Shown here: positions 1-11,778 of the stretch, piece after piece
Numbering within the stretch: the first letter of the stretch is position 1
Layout: every line of letters starts with the position of its first letter
Source of the DNA: Amoeboaphelidium protococcarum
Taxonomy: Eukaryota > Aphelidiomycota > Aphelidea
Direction: 5' to 3'
DNA: 64,000 nt
NCBI GenBank assembly: GCA_023515745.1
Contig: JALECJ010000001.1
Span: 930,001-994,000 of the forward strand
Translations under genes and position numbers: made by a program
Notes under the pieces: generated by a model
Told to the model about the DNA's origin: nothing
Database searches by the model: none
Seen by the model: the letters and a program-made list of their open reading frames with translations, nothing else

Positions 1-296
1 CTGTGTATCAGCGACTCGTTAAAAAAGAGGGATATAGTACCCAACTCACCACTGCTCATGGTAAAGCGACGATGCATAATCTGTTTGGCGAGTAAAAGAA
101 GCGGAAGCGGAAGGGACCTATTGTCATTAACGATTACCACCTTTTCATGAGTCAGCGATGGAAAGAGATTATGGAAGACAGGATGAAAGATGACGATTAT
201 ACATCATCAAAAGACGCGTAAAAGTTCAAATTTGCTGAAACTGTAAAGCAATTGGCCGCTGAGTGGCGCAAGTAAAAGAGCAAAAACTTGTCATGA
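1..296 (+). CDS. C-terminal fragment of an HMG-box-like protein (partial, 5' end outside window)
   Basis: The frame is open from the window edge to a TGA at 294-296, giving about 97 residues with three in-frame TAA codons read as Gln. A basic patch (KKRKRKG, around residue 34) could be a nuclear localisation signal. It is followed by a segment with the aromatic spacing of an HMG box: YHLFMSQRWKEI, then an acidic stretch, then LAAEWRKQK. HMG boxes bind DNA in chromatin, so a nuclear DNA-binding role is inferred. The N-terminal part is missing, so the family assignment is tentative. The stop and frame are clear. Confidence 0.5.
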
Positions 297-315
297 TCAG
301 ATTAATAGTAGTAGA

Positions 316-335
316 GATGAGATGAGATGAGATGA
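316..335. repeat. short GATGA tandem repeat
   Basis: Four perfect copies of the pentamer GATGA lie in the intergenic gap between the HMG-like gene and the 3' end of the RBM8A gene. No function is visible. Confidence 0.8.
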
Positions 336-408
336 ATGTGATGATGAACTAATCTATCATACAGGGTGAGGAATCTAATGTACAATATATTTTCAACAAT
401 GAATACTA

Positions 409-865
409 TCAATCTTTCGCTGTAGTAGGACTTTTCGATCGTTCCCTTCTATTATTCTACTGTTGTTCAATATTGTCTTTAGGTTTAGTAGCATTAGCAG
501 GAGAATTCAACAATTGTCGACGCGTCGCTGACACTGGGCCATTCTTGAACGCGAAATCCACTCTGATGGTCTAATTATACAACTTTGTGTTGTTCATCTT
601 CTTGATAGCTTCCACTGCTTCTTCGTACTCTCCATACTCTATCAATGCGTATCCTTTAGCGAATCCGGTCCTTCGATCGAGATTCATATGTATGCTCTAC
701 ACCTTGCCGAAATCACTAAACTTGTCAATCACCGAGTCCTCTTCCGCCTCCTCATGGACACCAGCAACTATAATGACCCATCCCTCAATCGCTACACGCA
801 CGTACTTTAAATATAATCATTATACATACGGAATTAGTAATATTACATTTCAAAGGCTCAAACAT
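409..865 (-). CDS. RBM8A: RNA-binding protein 8A / Y14 (exon junction complex)
   Basis: Y14 pairs with Mago in the exon junction complex and marks spliced mRNA. The reading frame contains the diagnostic [19 protein letters not shown], then [20 protein letters not shown], an RRM core very close to animal and fungal Y14, and an Arg/Ser-rich tail ending at TGA 409-411. The model has two exons. Exon 1 (847-865) encodes MFEPLK plus one base. The intron is 792-846 (55 nt, GT...GTGTAG). Exon 2 is 409-791. Splicing is needed because the upstream frame is closed by TGA, and it restores the conserved Ser-Ile-Glu-Gly-Trp. One TAG (Gln) lies in the RRM and another in the tail. Length is 133 aa; human Y14 is 174 aa, with a longer N-terminus. 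Confidence 0.88.
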
Positions 866-966
866 TATTTAATTCCCGAAAAAGTCTAATTCTTGATGAT
901 AAAAAGAAAGTTTCGATAAGAGGAGAAAACGGAACTCTAAAGTTTTGCGCTATTTTATCAGAGTGA

Positions 967-2190
967 TTAAGTTGGAAACGACAGAGCGGAACTATCCATC
1001 AACGTATCGGCATCCAATTTCTTGGGCCGAGCAACAATGTAGTATGTAGAACCAAAGTTCCATCTGTTGATGTACTCAATTTCCAAATTACTGGATCTCA
1101 CAAGCCGTTCAATATCACGATTCCATCGACAGCCCCAATTGGTGAGGTGTGTCTCTGCACCATCCCGAAGAGCCTTCTCCACAAATCCATAACTACTCTA
1201 ACCATGTTCTAATAGGAGAACCTTGCCTTCAGGCTTACATACGCGCGCTAGTTCATTTAAAGCATCTATCACGTCGCGTTCCTCATCATGGTTATCATGG
1301 TTGTGGTCCTGTTTAATTCCAGATTCACTCTATGTCAGAATACTACAAAGTCCAAAGGTATCAATCACAGTGTCATATGTATTGTCTGGAGATAGTAGAC
1401 GCGTAGCATCAGCTTATTCTACTTTAGTGGGGATAGATGAAAGATTACGATAATTGTCCACTTTTTGTTAGGTAATTTCAAGCATATATGGGGATTAATC
1501 TAACAAGTGAAGACTTTAGACATTACTTACGTGATAATACTTCAAATTCCTACCAGTACCACATGATACTTCAAGAACATCTCCGCGCGCATGTTATCGA
1601 ATCATCCACCATCTGAACGCCTTGATTCCCATTATGAGTTCATCCAGATCAATCTTGGAATCGTACATTGAAGCTATTTTATCAAAAACGGTTCCGCTTG
1701 CTGTAGTTTCCTCGGTACGGACAGCATTCAGTTGTTCCAGAGGAGTCTATTGTGATGATTAGAGAGTGCCAGCGGAACTACTACCTGCTATGTCGACTTA
1801 CAGCGAACTCTTAATCTTTTCTCCGTATACTTGTTAAATGTAATACGACACGCCCGCATATACAACGATTACGTGACCAGCGATAGCCCATTTGGAATAA
1901 TACCACGGTCGCTTCCCTATAGGAGATGAAGAAGATGTCTAGGATGGATTAGAATTGATGTTACTATTTAGAGATGTAGCACCATCAGGCTTCTAAACGT
2001 GGTTATTGGGTTATTAAGCGCGTCCGCTCTTAGCAGTCGCAGTATTCTTCTTCCCTTACGCTGGTGATAATGTCTCAAATAGAGGGTCTTTCATCAATCG
2101 CTGACGTCTTAACTATTATTGGGTATTCCTAACCACGGCCGGTTTCACATTATTCAAAACCGGGATAAACGGTTTCAGTTTCACAGTCAT
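967..2190 (-). CDS. OMS1: OMS1-like mitochondrial SAM-dependent methyltransferase
   Basis: A 407-aa protein running without TGA from ATG 2190 to TGA 967. The N-terminus is basic and Gln/Asn/Ser-rich, like a mitochondrial presequence. A hydrophobic segment (WAIAGHVIVVYAGVSYYI, ~100-118) fits an inner-membrane anchor. The SAM-binding motif I is VLEVSCGTGRN at ~203-213, and the C-terminal domain has the Oms1-type EGKVLLLEHG and NWGCRWNRDIERLV. In yeast, Oms1 is a mitochondrial membrane methyltransferase linked to respiratory function; the substrate here cannot be read from sequence. There are more than ten in-frame TAA/TAG codons. Two GTAAGT sites look like splice donors, but conserved sequence reads straight through both, so the gene is taken as intronless. 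Confidence 0.85.
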
Positions 2191-2467
2191 TCTATTGCTT
2201 CTTAATAACGTCTCTTCTGTTTTCCTGTGCACCAGAGCAGAGTAGAGCAGAAAGATATCTCAAAAAAGTTGTTTTCAGATTCCACAAAGTTTTGATTTGC
2301 GTCTGGTGGAAAACAGTGAAATTGTTGTTCCGTTTCGCGTCCTCCTCCTCTTTCTCTCTACAATAGATTTCTCTTCTCAGGTCTGTTCTACATAGTTATC
2401 ACTGTAGATCTAGAAAGTATACTAATTGTCGCGTTGAAAACTTGTAATCTATCTTTACTGGTTAAGT

Positions 2468-5400
2468 ATGACGGTCAAATATAGTTTATTGACTTCAAAG
2501 AAGGGATTAAAGTTGTTGCATATCCACACAAAGAGTCCCATTATACATGCCACTATTGTCGTTCCCACGAAGGCTGAGAATGATAAAGGCCTGCCCCATA
2601 CGCTGGAGCATTTGATTTTTATGGGAAGTTAGCATTATCCCTTTAAAGGCACATTAGATCAACTGGCCAATCTGAGTGTCTCCAATGGTACTAATGCTTG
2701 GACTGATGTTGATCATACCGCTTACACTGTTACCACTGCTTCCGTGGACGGAATGTTAAAGATTATGCCAGTGTACATTGATCATATTCTGAATCCCACG
2801 TTGACTGACTCTGCATTTGTAACTGAAGTATTTCATCACACCAGCAGTGGTGAGTAGAGAGGTGTGGTGGTGAGTGAGATGAAGGCGCGATAGAACACCA
2901 TGGAGGACTTGTCGAATCTAGCACTGCACCGTGCACTTTATGGCGGGAGTTCCTTCTCTTATGAGACTGGTGGATTTGTAAAAGAATTGCGGCAGTTGAA
3001 GGCTCAAGAGTGCAGAGACTTTCACAAGTAGCATTATAATACATCCCAGATCTTGATAATAGTCTGTGGTGGTATTGAATAGGATCAGTTATCCTCTCAT
3101 TTGGATGATCTTGACTCGTATGTCAATCATGACTCCGCGCATATTAATTCTTAGATTTAATCCAAAGTCTGGAGTGGATATTTCCCACAGGCGTATAGTG
3201 GTAACAAAGTGGAGCATGTCAAATATCCATCCGATGATGATAGTGTCGGTTCGGTGCTGATAGGATGGAGAATCGGACACCATCCTTGCACATTTACTAA
3301 TGCATCGTTGGATGAGAAAACGCTGATGATTCGTGACCAAGTCGCCGTTGAAATTCTGATGGAGTATCTTACAGATTCCTCGCTGGCCGTGTTGTAGAAA
3401 GTGTTTGTTGAAGGCCAGAATGATGATAAGATTGTCTACGCTAGCGATGTGGACTTTTCGCTGTTGCATTACAGTGATGTTGGAGTATCTCTTGACTTTG
3501 TTGGTGCTAATACTGAACATCTCTCAAAAATTGAAGGGCTTTTGTATAAAGTATTGCAATCCCATTCTATCGATATGGATCGTATCAAGAGTATTGTGCA
3601 GCGTAGAATTCTTAATCTGCAAGACACTGTGGAGACCGATCCGTCTTCCTACTTTGTTCGTCATATCATCCCGCTGTTCATGTATGGACAGTCAGACGAA
3701 GACATGTCGTTTGCCTTTGTGGACTTTTACTCTGCTCTTTTAAATTAGTCGTCATAGTATTGGACTGATCTGTTGACGAGCAGTATTGCATCATAGGATC
3801 ATTGTGTGATTATCAGTGAACCATCATTGACAATGGGTAAGGAGATTGAGGATGAAGATCGCTAGTATTGCCAGCAGTTCTGTAAGGGAAAGTCTGAAGA
3901 GGAGTTGAAAAAGCTAGATTAGCTGGTGTTTGATTCTGCAAAGGCCAATGACACTCCTATTCCTCATGAAGTACTGCAGAAGTTTGGTGCTTTCACTGTT
4001 GATAAATCAAAGTTGATTCAGGTGTCAGATGCTTCTGTCACATTTGCTATTACGGATGGTCAGAATGGTGGCACTTTGTCATCTCCGGAGCGTAAAAAGG
4101 CTAGAGTCTCTATTAGCGGCTCTGATTAATAATACTTCAGTGTTGTGGATACTGAATTTGTGAATGTCGAGTATATCGTTGATGTATCTGGGTGGGATTT
4201 GTCCAAGAAATTGCTTCTGGAGATTTTAATGGATTGTATCTTCACTCTTCCAGTGCTTAAGCCTGATGGAATTACACTTTCATCCGAAGATGTCGTATAA
4301 GGATTGACCAAAGATACTATAGCATATGGTAATTCTCTAGGCTTCGGTGCTGGATCTAGCTTCACTTGTGGTCTTTTTGCGTCATATTTAGTGTTGGAAG
4401 TGAAGGCGCATTGTAGCAAAGTCTAAGATGCAGTCAAATGGTTAGGATACGTCATTAATCACTCTCAAGTGACTGAAGAGCGAGTCAAAGTTAGCATAGA
4501 TCGTTTGCTGGGTGAAATACCTGATTACATTCGTGATGGCAGTTACATGCTTAACGATTTGGTGCGTAGAAAGCTGTTCCAGAGTGATTCTGCCTAGTAC
4601 CTCAGCACTGTTTCAATGCAGAAGGAATTTTTGGACTCTTGTAAACCAGATTCCACTTTAGTGTAAGCATTATAAGCTGTGCGTGCTGACTTGGCTTAGA
4701 AATCTTATTGCGTAATACACGGCGTATGTGGTTAGAGTCTGACGAAAGATTTGCGTGATCATTTAGAATAGAGCTTCGTATTAGGGGAATAAGAGCCAGT
4801 CGCAGTTACTAAATTCCCAGTGTTGGCTCGTGATTTGATGACTGACACGAAACCGCTGCTTGGACGAATCTTTCTGTGTCCTATAAAATCTATTGAAAGT
4901 TCTTATATGCAGTTCTATGTCAAAGGACCCACTGCATACAATGATCCAATGTTACCATCTCTGATGACTGTTATTGAGTACTTGACCATGTTGGAAGGAC
5001 CATTTTGGAAATCTGTTCGTGGTCAAGGACTGGCGTACCATATGTCCATGAAGATCTCAATAGAGATGGGAATGATTTATTACCGCGTGTATAGAAGCCC
5101 GAATGGGTATGAGGCGTACAAAGCGGTGACTAAAGAACTGAAGGATTACGCGAGTTAAAAGTTGAAATGGAATGAACAGCTTCTGAAATGTGCCAAGAGC
5201 TCTCTATTCTACTCGCTGGTTCAATGTGAGGATAATGTTCACTCTGCGGCTAGTGAATCTTTTATCTCCTCAGCCTTTAAGGGATTGAAGAAGGAACATC
5301 GTTTGCAGTGGATGTTGGATCAGATCGAGAAGGTCACTTTAGCAGATATATCAGCTGCGTTTGAGTAATATCTAGTTTAGTTCTCCGATCCGCTGCAATC

Positions 5401-5551
5401 GATTGGGTTTGCCACTACTATGCCTGCAATGACTGATGCCATGTAAAAAGGCTGGACATCGGATGGATTCAAAGTGGGATTGGTTGAACTAATATCATCT
5501 AATGATCAAGATGACGCGTCGGACAGCGGAAGTGAGCAAGATGAAGATTGA
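2468..5551 (+). CDS. M16-family zinc metallopeptidase (insulinase/pitrilysin type, YOL098C-like)
   Basis: A single-exon 1027-aa protein. The inverted zinc motif HxxEH is present as HTLEH at residues 44-48, followed by LIFMGSQHYPFKG and NGTNAWTDVDHTAYT, the signature of the fungal cytosolic M16C branch represented by yeast YOL098C (Sdd3). The length matches that family, which has an active N-terminal half and a catalytically dead C-terminal half. The late segment GPFWKSVRGQGLAYH fits the C-terminal M16 domain. The C-terminus is acidic (DDASDSGSEQDED). More than 25 in-frame TAG/TAA codons occur at positions compatible with Gln, which makes this gene one of the best proofs of the code. The start is the first ATG of the open frame, 39 codons before a conserved Gly-Leu-Pro-His. 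Confidence 0.9.
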
Positions 5552-5638
5552 CAGTAGATATACAATAAATTTGTCAAGTTTATACATTACATTTTTATTT
5601 AATCACATCTTACACATATTCAAGCTACAATATCAAGT

Positions 5639-6706
5639 TCAAGCAGCAACTGCATCCTGGTACTCAGCCTCAGAAATCATATCAAAGTCATGCTCAGTGT
5701 TTGATAAGGTTGATGTTGGAGACGGTGGATAATCGCTGTCAACCGGCATCCTAACTGACAGAGTGTGAGACACTGGACACTTGGTCAGATTGTTCAACAA
5801 CACGATGAAAGTTGGATAATAAGGAGTCGGATTGTCGCAAACCAGAGTCTTGCAATCATCCACCTCCTCATCAACGGCTTGCTCATGAACATCAGCGAAA
5901 TCTGCAACATTACTTATAGCGCATTCATTAATCATTGAGCGATTCTCACTCGGCAGCTCAACGTGCTTTAAAGAACGAGCAATGCTTTGCAACTCGAGAA
6001 TTTACAATCTGCTAGCAATCTGACTAACCTTATGCTCGCATTACGCCAAAATGGATTCATGAAGTTTCTGCTATGCGCATCTTAAAGCAATCATCTGATC
6101 CACTGCAGAAGTGGAGTCAGCGAATTTTTCATGAATAATCACAGACTTACAATCGTCTTCATCGTCATTAATATCATCGATTGCCACAAGTTGCTCAGTC
6201 GCAGCCGCAGATGAAGCAATCTCACTTTCAACAGCAACATCATCATCAGGAAGCAACTGGTAATGCTGATGATCATGCTTGATGGAAGGAGGCTTAGGAA
6301 TCAAATAGTGAGACTCAGTAATATCTACCGGAGACTTGATAACTGGAAGCTCGTCAGTATCGACATCAATCAGCTTTTCTTCAAACTTTACCGATTTCAT
6401 TTGAGTGAATTTAGGATTCATGCAAGCAGTCAGATTGTGGACGCGTATCACCTGCACCAGATCATCGTACGCCAGCTTCATCATACGGCGGTAGTCATCA
6501 CCATTCAGCACGATAAATGATGACTGATTAGACGCCATCACGACTTCAATCACCAGACAGACATCGTAGTCTTGGACGGCGAACAACTGTTTCAGCAGCT
6601 CAACAAAATTGCCGAGACGCGAGAATTTCGTGATTAGGAAGGCCTTTTGCACATTGCCCATTTGGGCTATCAGAGATATTTGCTATTCTTCAATACAGCA
6701 GGTCAT
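5639..6706 (-). CDS. uncharacterised acidic protein
   Basis: A 355-aa frame from ATG 6706 (an upstream in-frame ATG 15 codons before the next one) to TGA 5639. The N-terminal half (FVELLKQLFAVQDYDVCLVIEVVMASNQSSFIVLNGDDYRRMM) looks like a small folded domain. The middle is rich in Asp and Glu (DDINDDEDDCKSV). The C-terminal part has a hydrophobic patch (TPYYPTFIVLLNNL) and a Ser/Pro tail. In-frame TAA/TAG codons around 6000-6070 fall in a predicted helical stretch. I recognise no family. It converges with the M16 peptidase gene, with an 87-bp gap. Confidence 0.6.
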
Positions 6707-7202
6707 TTCTTGAAATATATATATTCTGAGAATTATTATACGTTATGGAGTATTATAATAAAAAACTTAACGAAGATAGAAGACAAGACGTAGCATCATT
6801 CAATCTCTAGATATTGAAACCGAGTCCAATCTGAGATCAGCCAATCAGCAGAGTTGACAAATTTATATTTTTCGAATCAACAGAGAGATCCATAATGCAT
6901 TAATTTAAACTAACAGACTTGAGTGGTATTGAAGTGTCCTGGGCATGAAATGCTGAACTGAACTATCAATTATGTATTGCATTAGCGATCCATAAAGTCC
7001 TTTAATGTGACACTGAATTATATGGCAATTATATGATAGTCGTTACGGAACTTCAACGCGTCTTGGTAATCATCTTTTATTGAAAAGCTATTTTTATCCA
7101 CATTACAGAATCATTCTCATCAATTTTGGAAATAGTGCATTTTTACCACTATCATTCGCACATATAATCCAAAAGCAAAGTAATAAAATCAAGTAGCAAT
7201 AT
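6707..7202. other. intergenic region between divergent genes
   Basis: Nearly 500 AT-rich bases between the divergent starts of the acidic protein and the IML2-like gene. Apart from an ACGCGT box at 7056 nothing was recognised. It presumably holds both promoters. Confidence 0.6.
7056..7061. promoter_or_regulatory. ACGCGT (MCB-like) box
   Basis: MluI-type hexamer 142 bp upstream of the IML2-like start codon. In fungi this is the core of the MBF (Mbp1-Swi6) site; function here is inferred only. Confidence 0.3.
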
Positions 7203-9224
7203 ATGCCATCAAGTCAGGCTGAGTCTTATAAAGTCATGAACCACAAAACTGACCATGTTTCAAAGCAGCGTTAGAGCACTGACGAAGAAGACGAAGTGTT
7301 TCAAGACGCTTCCGCAGAAGTTCAAGCGCCAATGACTGCTGAACAGCAAGTAGAATAAGAAGAATAAGAAGAGTATACTATTAGTACTTCTGATGTTGAT
7401 CCTAACCAGATTACTGCAGTCATATATTCAAGCGATGATGAGCTAGTATAGGAGATGGAGTAGCTGAAGGCTGTGATTGATTTAGTTCTCAATTCTGAGT
7501 TTGGCAAGGCGTAAAAGTTTCTAGAGAGTAAACCAGAGTCGCTATGCTTCACACACGGCTACTCGGTGTTGATGACCATCAAGAGTATGATGACATTTGA
7601 GAAGGCTGATTTTAAGCGCGCACTGGACCTGTGCTCAAAGACAATTCTGATGGCTGATGTAATGCGCTTGACTAGCAACAAGAATAGACGCAAGAAGCAG
7701 GGATTTTTTCGAAGTATGGTGAATTCTCTTACTGGTCGGGAAGGGGGAGCGGGAGAGTCCATCTTTGATGAAATGACTCTGGTGGAGCGACACGCTGAGC
7801 TGATTTATGCTGAAATTCATCTATCTAAAGCCATGATTAGCATTTTTCATGATGAATCGATTCTGTCGTTCATCAAAGAGGGGATTAAGATCCGGCAGTC
7901 TTGGTTCACGTACAAGAAGATTCATCAGTGGCTTAATCAGCAGTCTGTTCAACATCCCGACAAGTTGAACAGAGAGTTTTGTGATGCTCACTTTTTATCT
8001 GGCGTCCAGCTTGGAATTGGTCTCTTTAATCTTATCCTCGGTCTACTGCCTGAACGTGCTCTGCAATTGATGGAATTTGCCGGATTTAGTGGATCTAAGT
8101 AGGTGGGACTGGATACGCTAGCGGACACCTCGTCTCTTGGGGGCATACGATATTTTGTGTGTCAACTCATGCTGGTCGGATTCTACGTGGTAATCCCTGC
8201 TCAGTATCCATATATGGATCGCAATGAAAGATTGATCTCCGATATTATGACTCAATAGCTCACTTAACACCCAAAAAGTGCATTTTATCTATTCTTTCAG
8301 GGTAGGGTAGAGTTTTTACATCGATAACACGATAAAGCTATTGATTACTGCGAACGATCAATGTCATCACAGCGCGATTGGGTTCAGCTGCATCACATCT
8401 GCATGTGGAGTAATGCTATTTGCAATTGTATACAAATGAATTATCAAAATGCTCAGAACCTTATGGCTGAGCTACAGAAATCTTCTCGATGGTCTAAAGC
8501 TACTAATTGCTATCTGGTAGGCATCTTTATGTATATGTAGCTGAACGACAAAATGTCACAGGAGGATTAAGTTTCCTTGAAGTTTAAAATTGATCACAGC
8601 TTCCGTGATGTTCCTCAACTAATGCAACGTATTGCTGGACGAAGGATTCCAATAGAGAAATTTGTTAATCGAAAGACTCGCAAGTACTTTGCCCAGAAGC
8701 AGAGGCTGTTCTTGCCTGCTTTTGAGATGATGCTCATCTGGGGTGCCTTTCATTACATGCCTACTGAGCTATTACAAATCGCTGCCCAGTAAGTCGAAAA
8801 AGAGCTTGAGTCCATGGATAAAATTACATCTTCCGGCACGCAATTGTCTAATGGCTACGATTATTATCAGGACGATGTTGCTTTGGGACATTATATGCTC
8901 GCAGTGATTCGTCGTTCGTTGAAAGACTATCGCGCCTCTTTACTCGAATTTGATGTGGTTATTGCACTGCGATAGAGTATAAAACTAGATCATTATATCA
9001 TAGCCTATGCATACTACGATCGCGCGGTTCTATACCTATTGTAGTTCACTGAAACCAACAGTACTACTGATGATGCTGAGAAGAAGTAATATCTGAAGAA
9101 TGCCAAATCTGACCTTGAGATGGCTCTTAAAAGCTCAAAGAAAATCTCATTGGAGAATAGTTTAAATCTACGTGTACACTTTGCATCAAGGCGGGTGGAA
9201 GAGTTGGAAGCAACATTAACTTGA
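7203..9224 (+). CDS. IML2: IML2 / TTC39-family protein
   Basis: A 673-aa single-exon protein. The DUF3808 (IML2/TTC39) features are clear: an N-terminal LMTIKSMMTFEKADFKRALD, a central lipid-interacting-looking hydrophobic stretch (SGVQLGIGLFNLILGLLPER), then LLQFAG-type text (LQLMEFAGFSGSKQ), and later TPR-like helices (AFYLFFQGRVEFLHRQHDKA). In yeast, Iml2 functions in clearance of inclusion bodies and associates with lipid droplets and mitochondria. The first ~110 residues are low-complexity and rich in Glu and Gln, with many Gln encoded by TAA/TAG. The frame is open from ATG 7203 to TGA 9222. Confidence 0.85.
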
Positions 9225-9530
9225 TCATTTTGTATGCGTTTAAGTAATGTTGAATTTAATTTGTGTACAAATAAATGCAAAGGTAACGATTCACCTTATT
9301 GAAATTATATGCGAACTTTACAGTAATTGAGTCTTATTTTTATTTTTATCCGTGTACTCAGTCTTATGAAGCTACTGTCGTGATCCTCCCCTTTGACGCT
9401 TGGGTGGCTTGCGTGTACCCCGCACCATTGATTTTACATTATTCTCTTTGCTGCACTGTCAATCTGCGTTAATTTTGTGTGTATAATTCTCAATCATCTA
9501 TCTATTTAGCATCACAATCTATTTAGTAAT
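9225..9530. other. intergenic region
   Basis: Just over 300 bp containing the IML2 3' end (an AATAAA-like run near 9270) and the promoter of the next gene. No RNA gene or repeat was seen. Confidence 0.5.
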
Positions 9531-10193
9531 ATGAAGGAATTTATTATGGGCCTTATTACTTTGCTCGTCACGTTGAACCAGATTCAAGCCCAAGACTTGA
9601 TCAACGGATAAACAAAAACTTGCATGATTGTCAATGAGCAGTTCAATCATATTGCTCATGGAGAGGCATAATTGAGTTTTGCGTGCAAGCAGTCACCGTA
9701 GTAATGTCGAATGAGTTTCCTGATTAAAGATGACGCGTCATTCTAATGCGATATGAGCGATTGTGCAGCTTTAGATGGTAGTAAGAGCGCCGGCGAATCC
9801 ACCGTCAGCTCCAGATGTGACAAGGTGAAGTGTAACTGCATCGCTGGCAAGTCGTTGTGTGATACTGACCGCGGGCTAGGATTAGATCTGCAACCAATAT
9901 TTGATGAGCTTGTGCGTGGTCCTGCTAATTTAACTTGTGGTGCATTCAAGAATGGATATGTCGATTACAATTGCGAGTTTAGTGAGCCAGCGTTTAGTGA
10001 AATATTAGAAGCAATTTCACCTGATAATCCAGTGTTTGAACTTGCATGTGAAGATGTCCCATCTCTGGATCCTTCAGCAAGAATGTTAAAGTCTACGGAA
10101 CGCGTTTCATTCACTAGCATCTGTGATACAGTCAGAATAGTAATGCTCACTCACTTTTAGTCGCAGTTTGATACTTTTATTATCTTGCTTTGA
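9531..10193 (+). CDS. secreted cysteine-rich protein, unknown family
   Basis: A 220-aa protein opening with a clear signal peptide (MKEFIMGLITLLVTLNQIQA). The mature part has about 14 cysteines, many in close pairs (RCDKVKCNCIAGKSLC), as in small disulfide-rich extracellular proteins. The C-terminus becomes hydrophobic (FDTFIILL) just before TGA, compatible with a GPI-attachment tail, although the preceding segment is not typical. Five or more in-frame TAA/TAG codons precede or follow conserved-looking Cys positions. No family recognised. A secreted or wall-attached role is inferred from the leader. Confidence 0.65.
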
Positions 10194-10443
10194 ATCCTTC
10201 TCGCTATTGCTTTTTGCCACTATGAGGCCTTATTGATAAGAGCTTTAGATAACATTAGAGCCCTCCAATAATACACTTTAACAAAGCGATCTATCACACG
10301 CTCAAGACTATTCAGATTATCGTCTCTTAGCTTGACTCGCCGTTCCATTCAAGCTTTCCTCTTCTTAGTCTTCTCCTACGAAAGACTTTTAAGTGACACT
10401 CCACTTTATTTTTTATAGATATCATAAAGGTGAAATAAGTAAT

Positions 10444-11499
10444 ATGACCACACAATTGCAGGAGATATTTGAGGATCTCATGTCGAGGTTTATCATAAAT
10501 GTGCCGGAGAGTGAGATATCTACAATTGAGTAGGTGTGCTTTTAGATAGAATAAGCCCACTGGTTCTATGAAGACTTTATTCGAGAGTCACAGCCTAATT
10601 TGCCCCATTTTAAACTAAAATCTTTCGCTGGGGAAATGTTTAAAAGATGTCCCCTGCTCATTGAATTTATAGAATAATCTAGCGTGGAAGAGATTTATAG
10701 TCGGTTCGTTGCGTACAAGATGAATGTTCCTGTGTGTGGTGCCATATTGTTGAATGAGTCCAGCGATAAGGTTCTCCTAGTTAAGGGATGGGGTTCAAGA
10801 GGCAATTGGACATTTCCAAAGGGCAAGATCAACTAGAATGAGAGCGATGTAGATTGTGCAGTCAGAGAGGTGATGGAAGAGACTGGATTTGATATACGCG
10901 ATAGAATTGAGGAGGGCAAGTTTATAGAGCTGGTTCTGCGTGGTGAATAGCGTAATAAGATGTTTGTCATTTAGAACATCTCAGAGGCGACATAGTTTTG
11001 CCCATAGACGCGGAAGGAGATTGGTGATATCAAGTGGCACTGGCTTAAAGACTTACCTGGCTACAGGCATCAGACGAAGCAGTTTGTGAACAACTTTTTC
11101 ATGATCTAGCGCTTTATGGGAAAGTTAAAAGATTGGCTCAAGTAGAATAGCAAAACGGGAAGCGCCACCTCCCAGAAGTAGAATAAAAGTGTTTAATCAG
11201 GTAACATTAGTAGTTCCCCCTCTCATCCTCCCAGTGTGAGTACTAGTAAAAAGTAAAAGAAGTCTAAATCGGCCAAGAAAGTTTAGATTTTGGGTGGTAG
11301 GACAGCTAATGATATTGATCCGGTTTAGAAATTGCTGAATTTTGATACTCAACTCTCTATGAAATCAACACCATCCCCTGCCACAGCTAAAGAGTAAAAG
11401 TCTGCGGACGTGCAAGATAATACAATCTTCCTCAAGGCGTTTAACCGGCATTTCAACGTAGATGAGCTCATGATTCTGGTTGAACAAAGTCTTTAATGA
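10444..11499 (+). CDS. DCP2: mRNA-decapping enzyme subunit 2
   Basis: Dcp2 hydrolyses the 5' cap of mRNA in 5'-3' decay. The N-terminal Box A region (DLMSRFIINVPESE, then AHWFYEDF) is at residues ~8-45. The Nudix domain follows from ~98, with WTFPKGKI and a perfect Nudix box: G(x5)E(x7)REVMEETGF. One residue of the x5 segment is a TAG-encoded Gln. Box B (GDIKWHWLKDLPGYRHQTKQ) follows. The tail is Ser/Lys/Gln-rich and contains an FLKAF motif near the end. Length is 351 aa, short compared with yeast Dcp2 (970 aa) but with the complete catalytic part. The frame closes with CTT TAA TGA, so only TGA terminates. Confidence 0.93.
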
Positions 11500-11778
11500 A
11501 TATAGTGTTTTGCACTTGTGGTTTAAATACAGTTTACTCTAGTTCAGTGATATCTCACCTTATCGTGTACTTGCAACAGTATACTGTAGATTTTACTGAT
11601 TGTGTTCTGATCATTAGATGTTCTTCCAATCAGAGACTGAGGATTTGGTCAGTTGATCATAGTTTGTGTCCCAAAGTCATGATAATCGATTACACAGTAT
11701 TGTACTCTCTCTCTCCCTCCTAATCTCTCTTACTGTATATCAAAAACAATCAAATCGTCTCCAATATCAGAAATACCA

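Noticed and set aside
587-889. 100-codon plus-strand frame over the RBM8A gene
   Set aside because: Antisense shadow of the conserved RRM on the other strand.
1747-1801. GTAAGT...CAATAG intron-like segment (55 nt) in the OMS1 gene
   Set aside because: Removing it shifts the frame into an early TGA, while reading through is open and joins conserved text. Another GTAAGT further downstream is also within conserved coding sequence.
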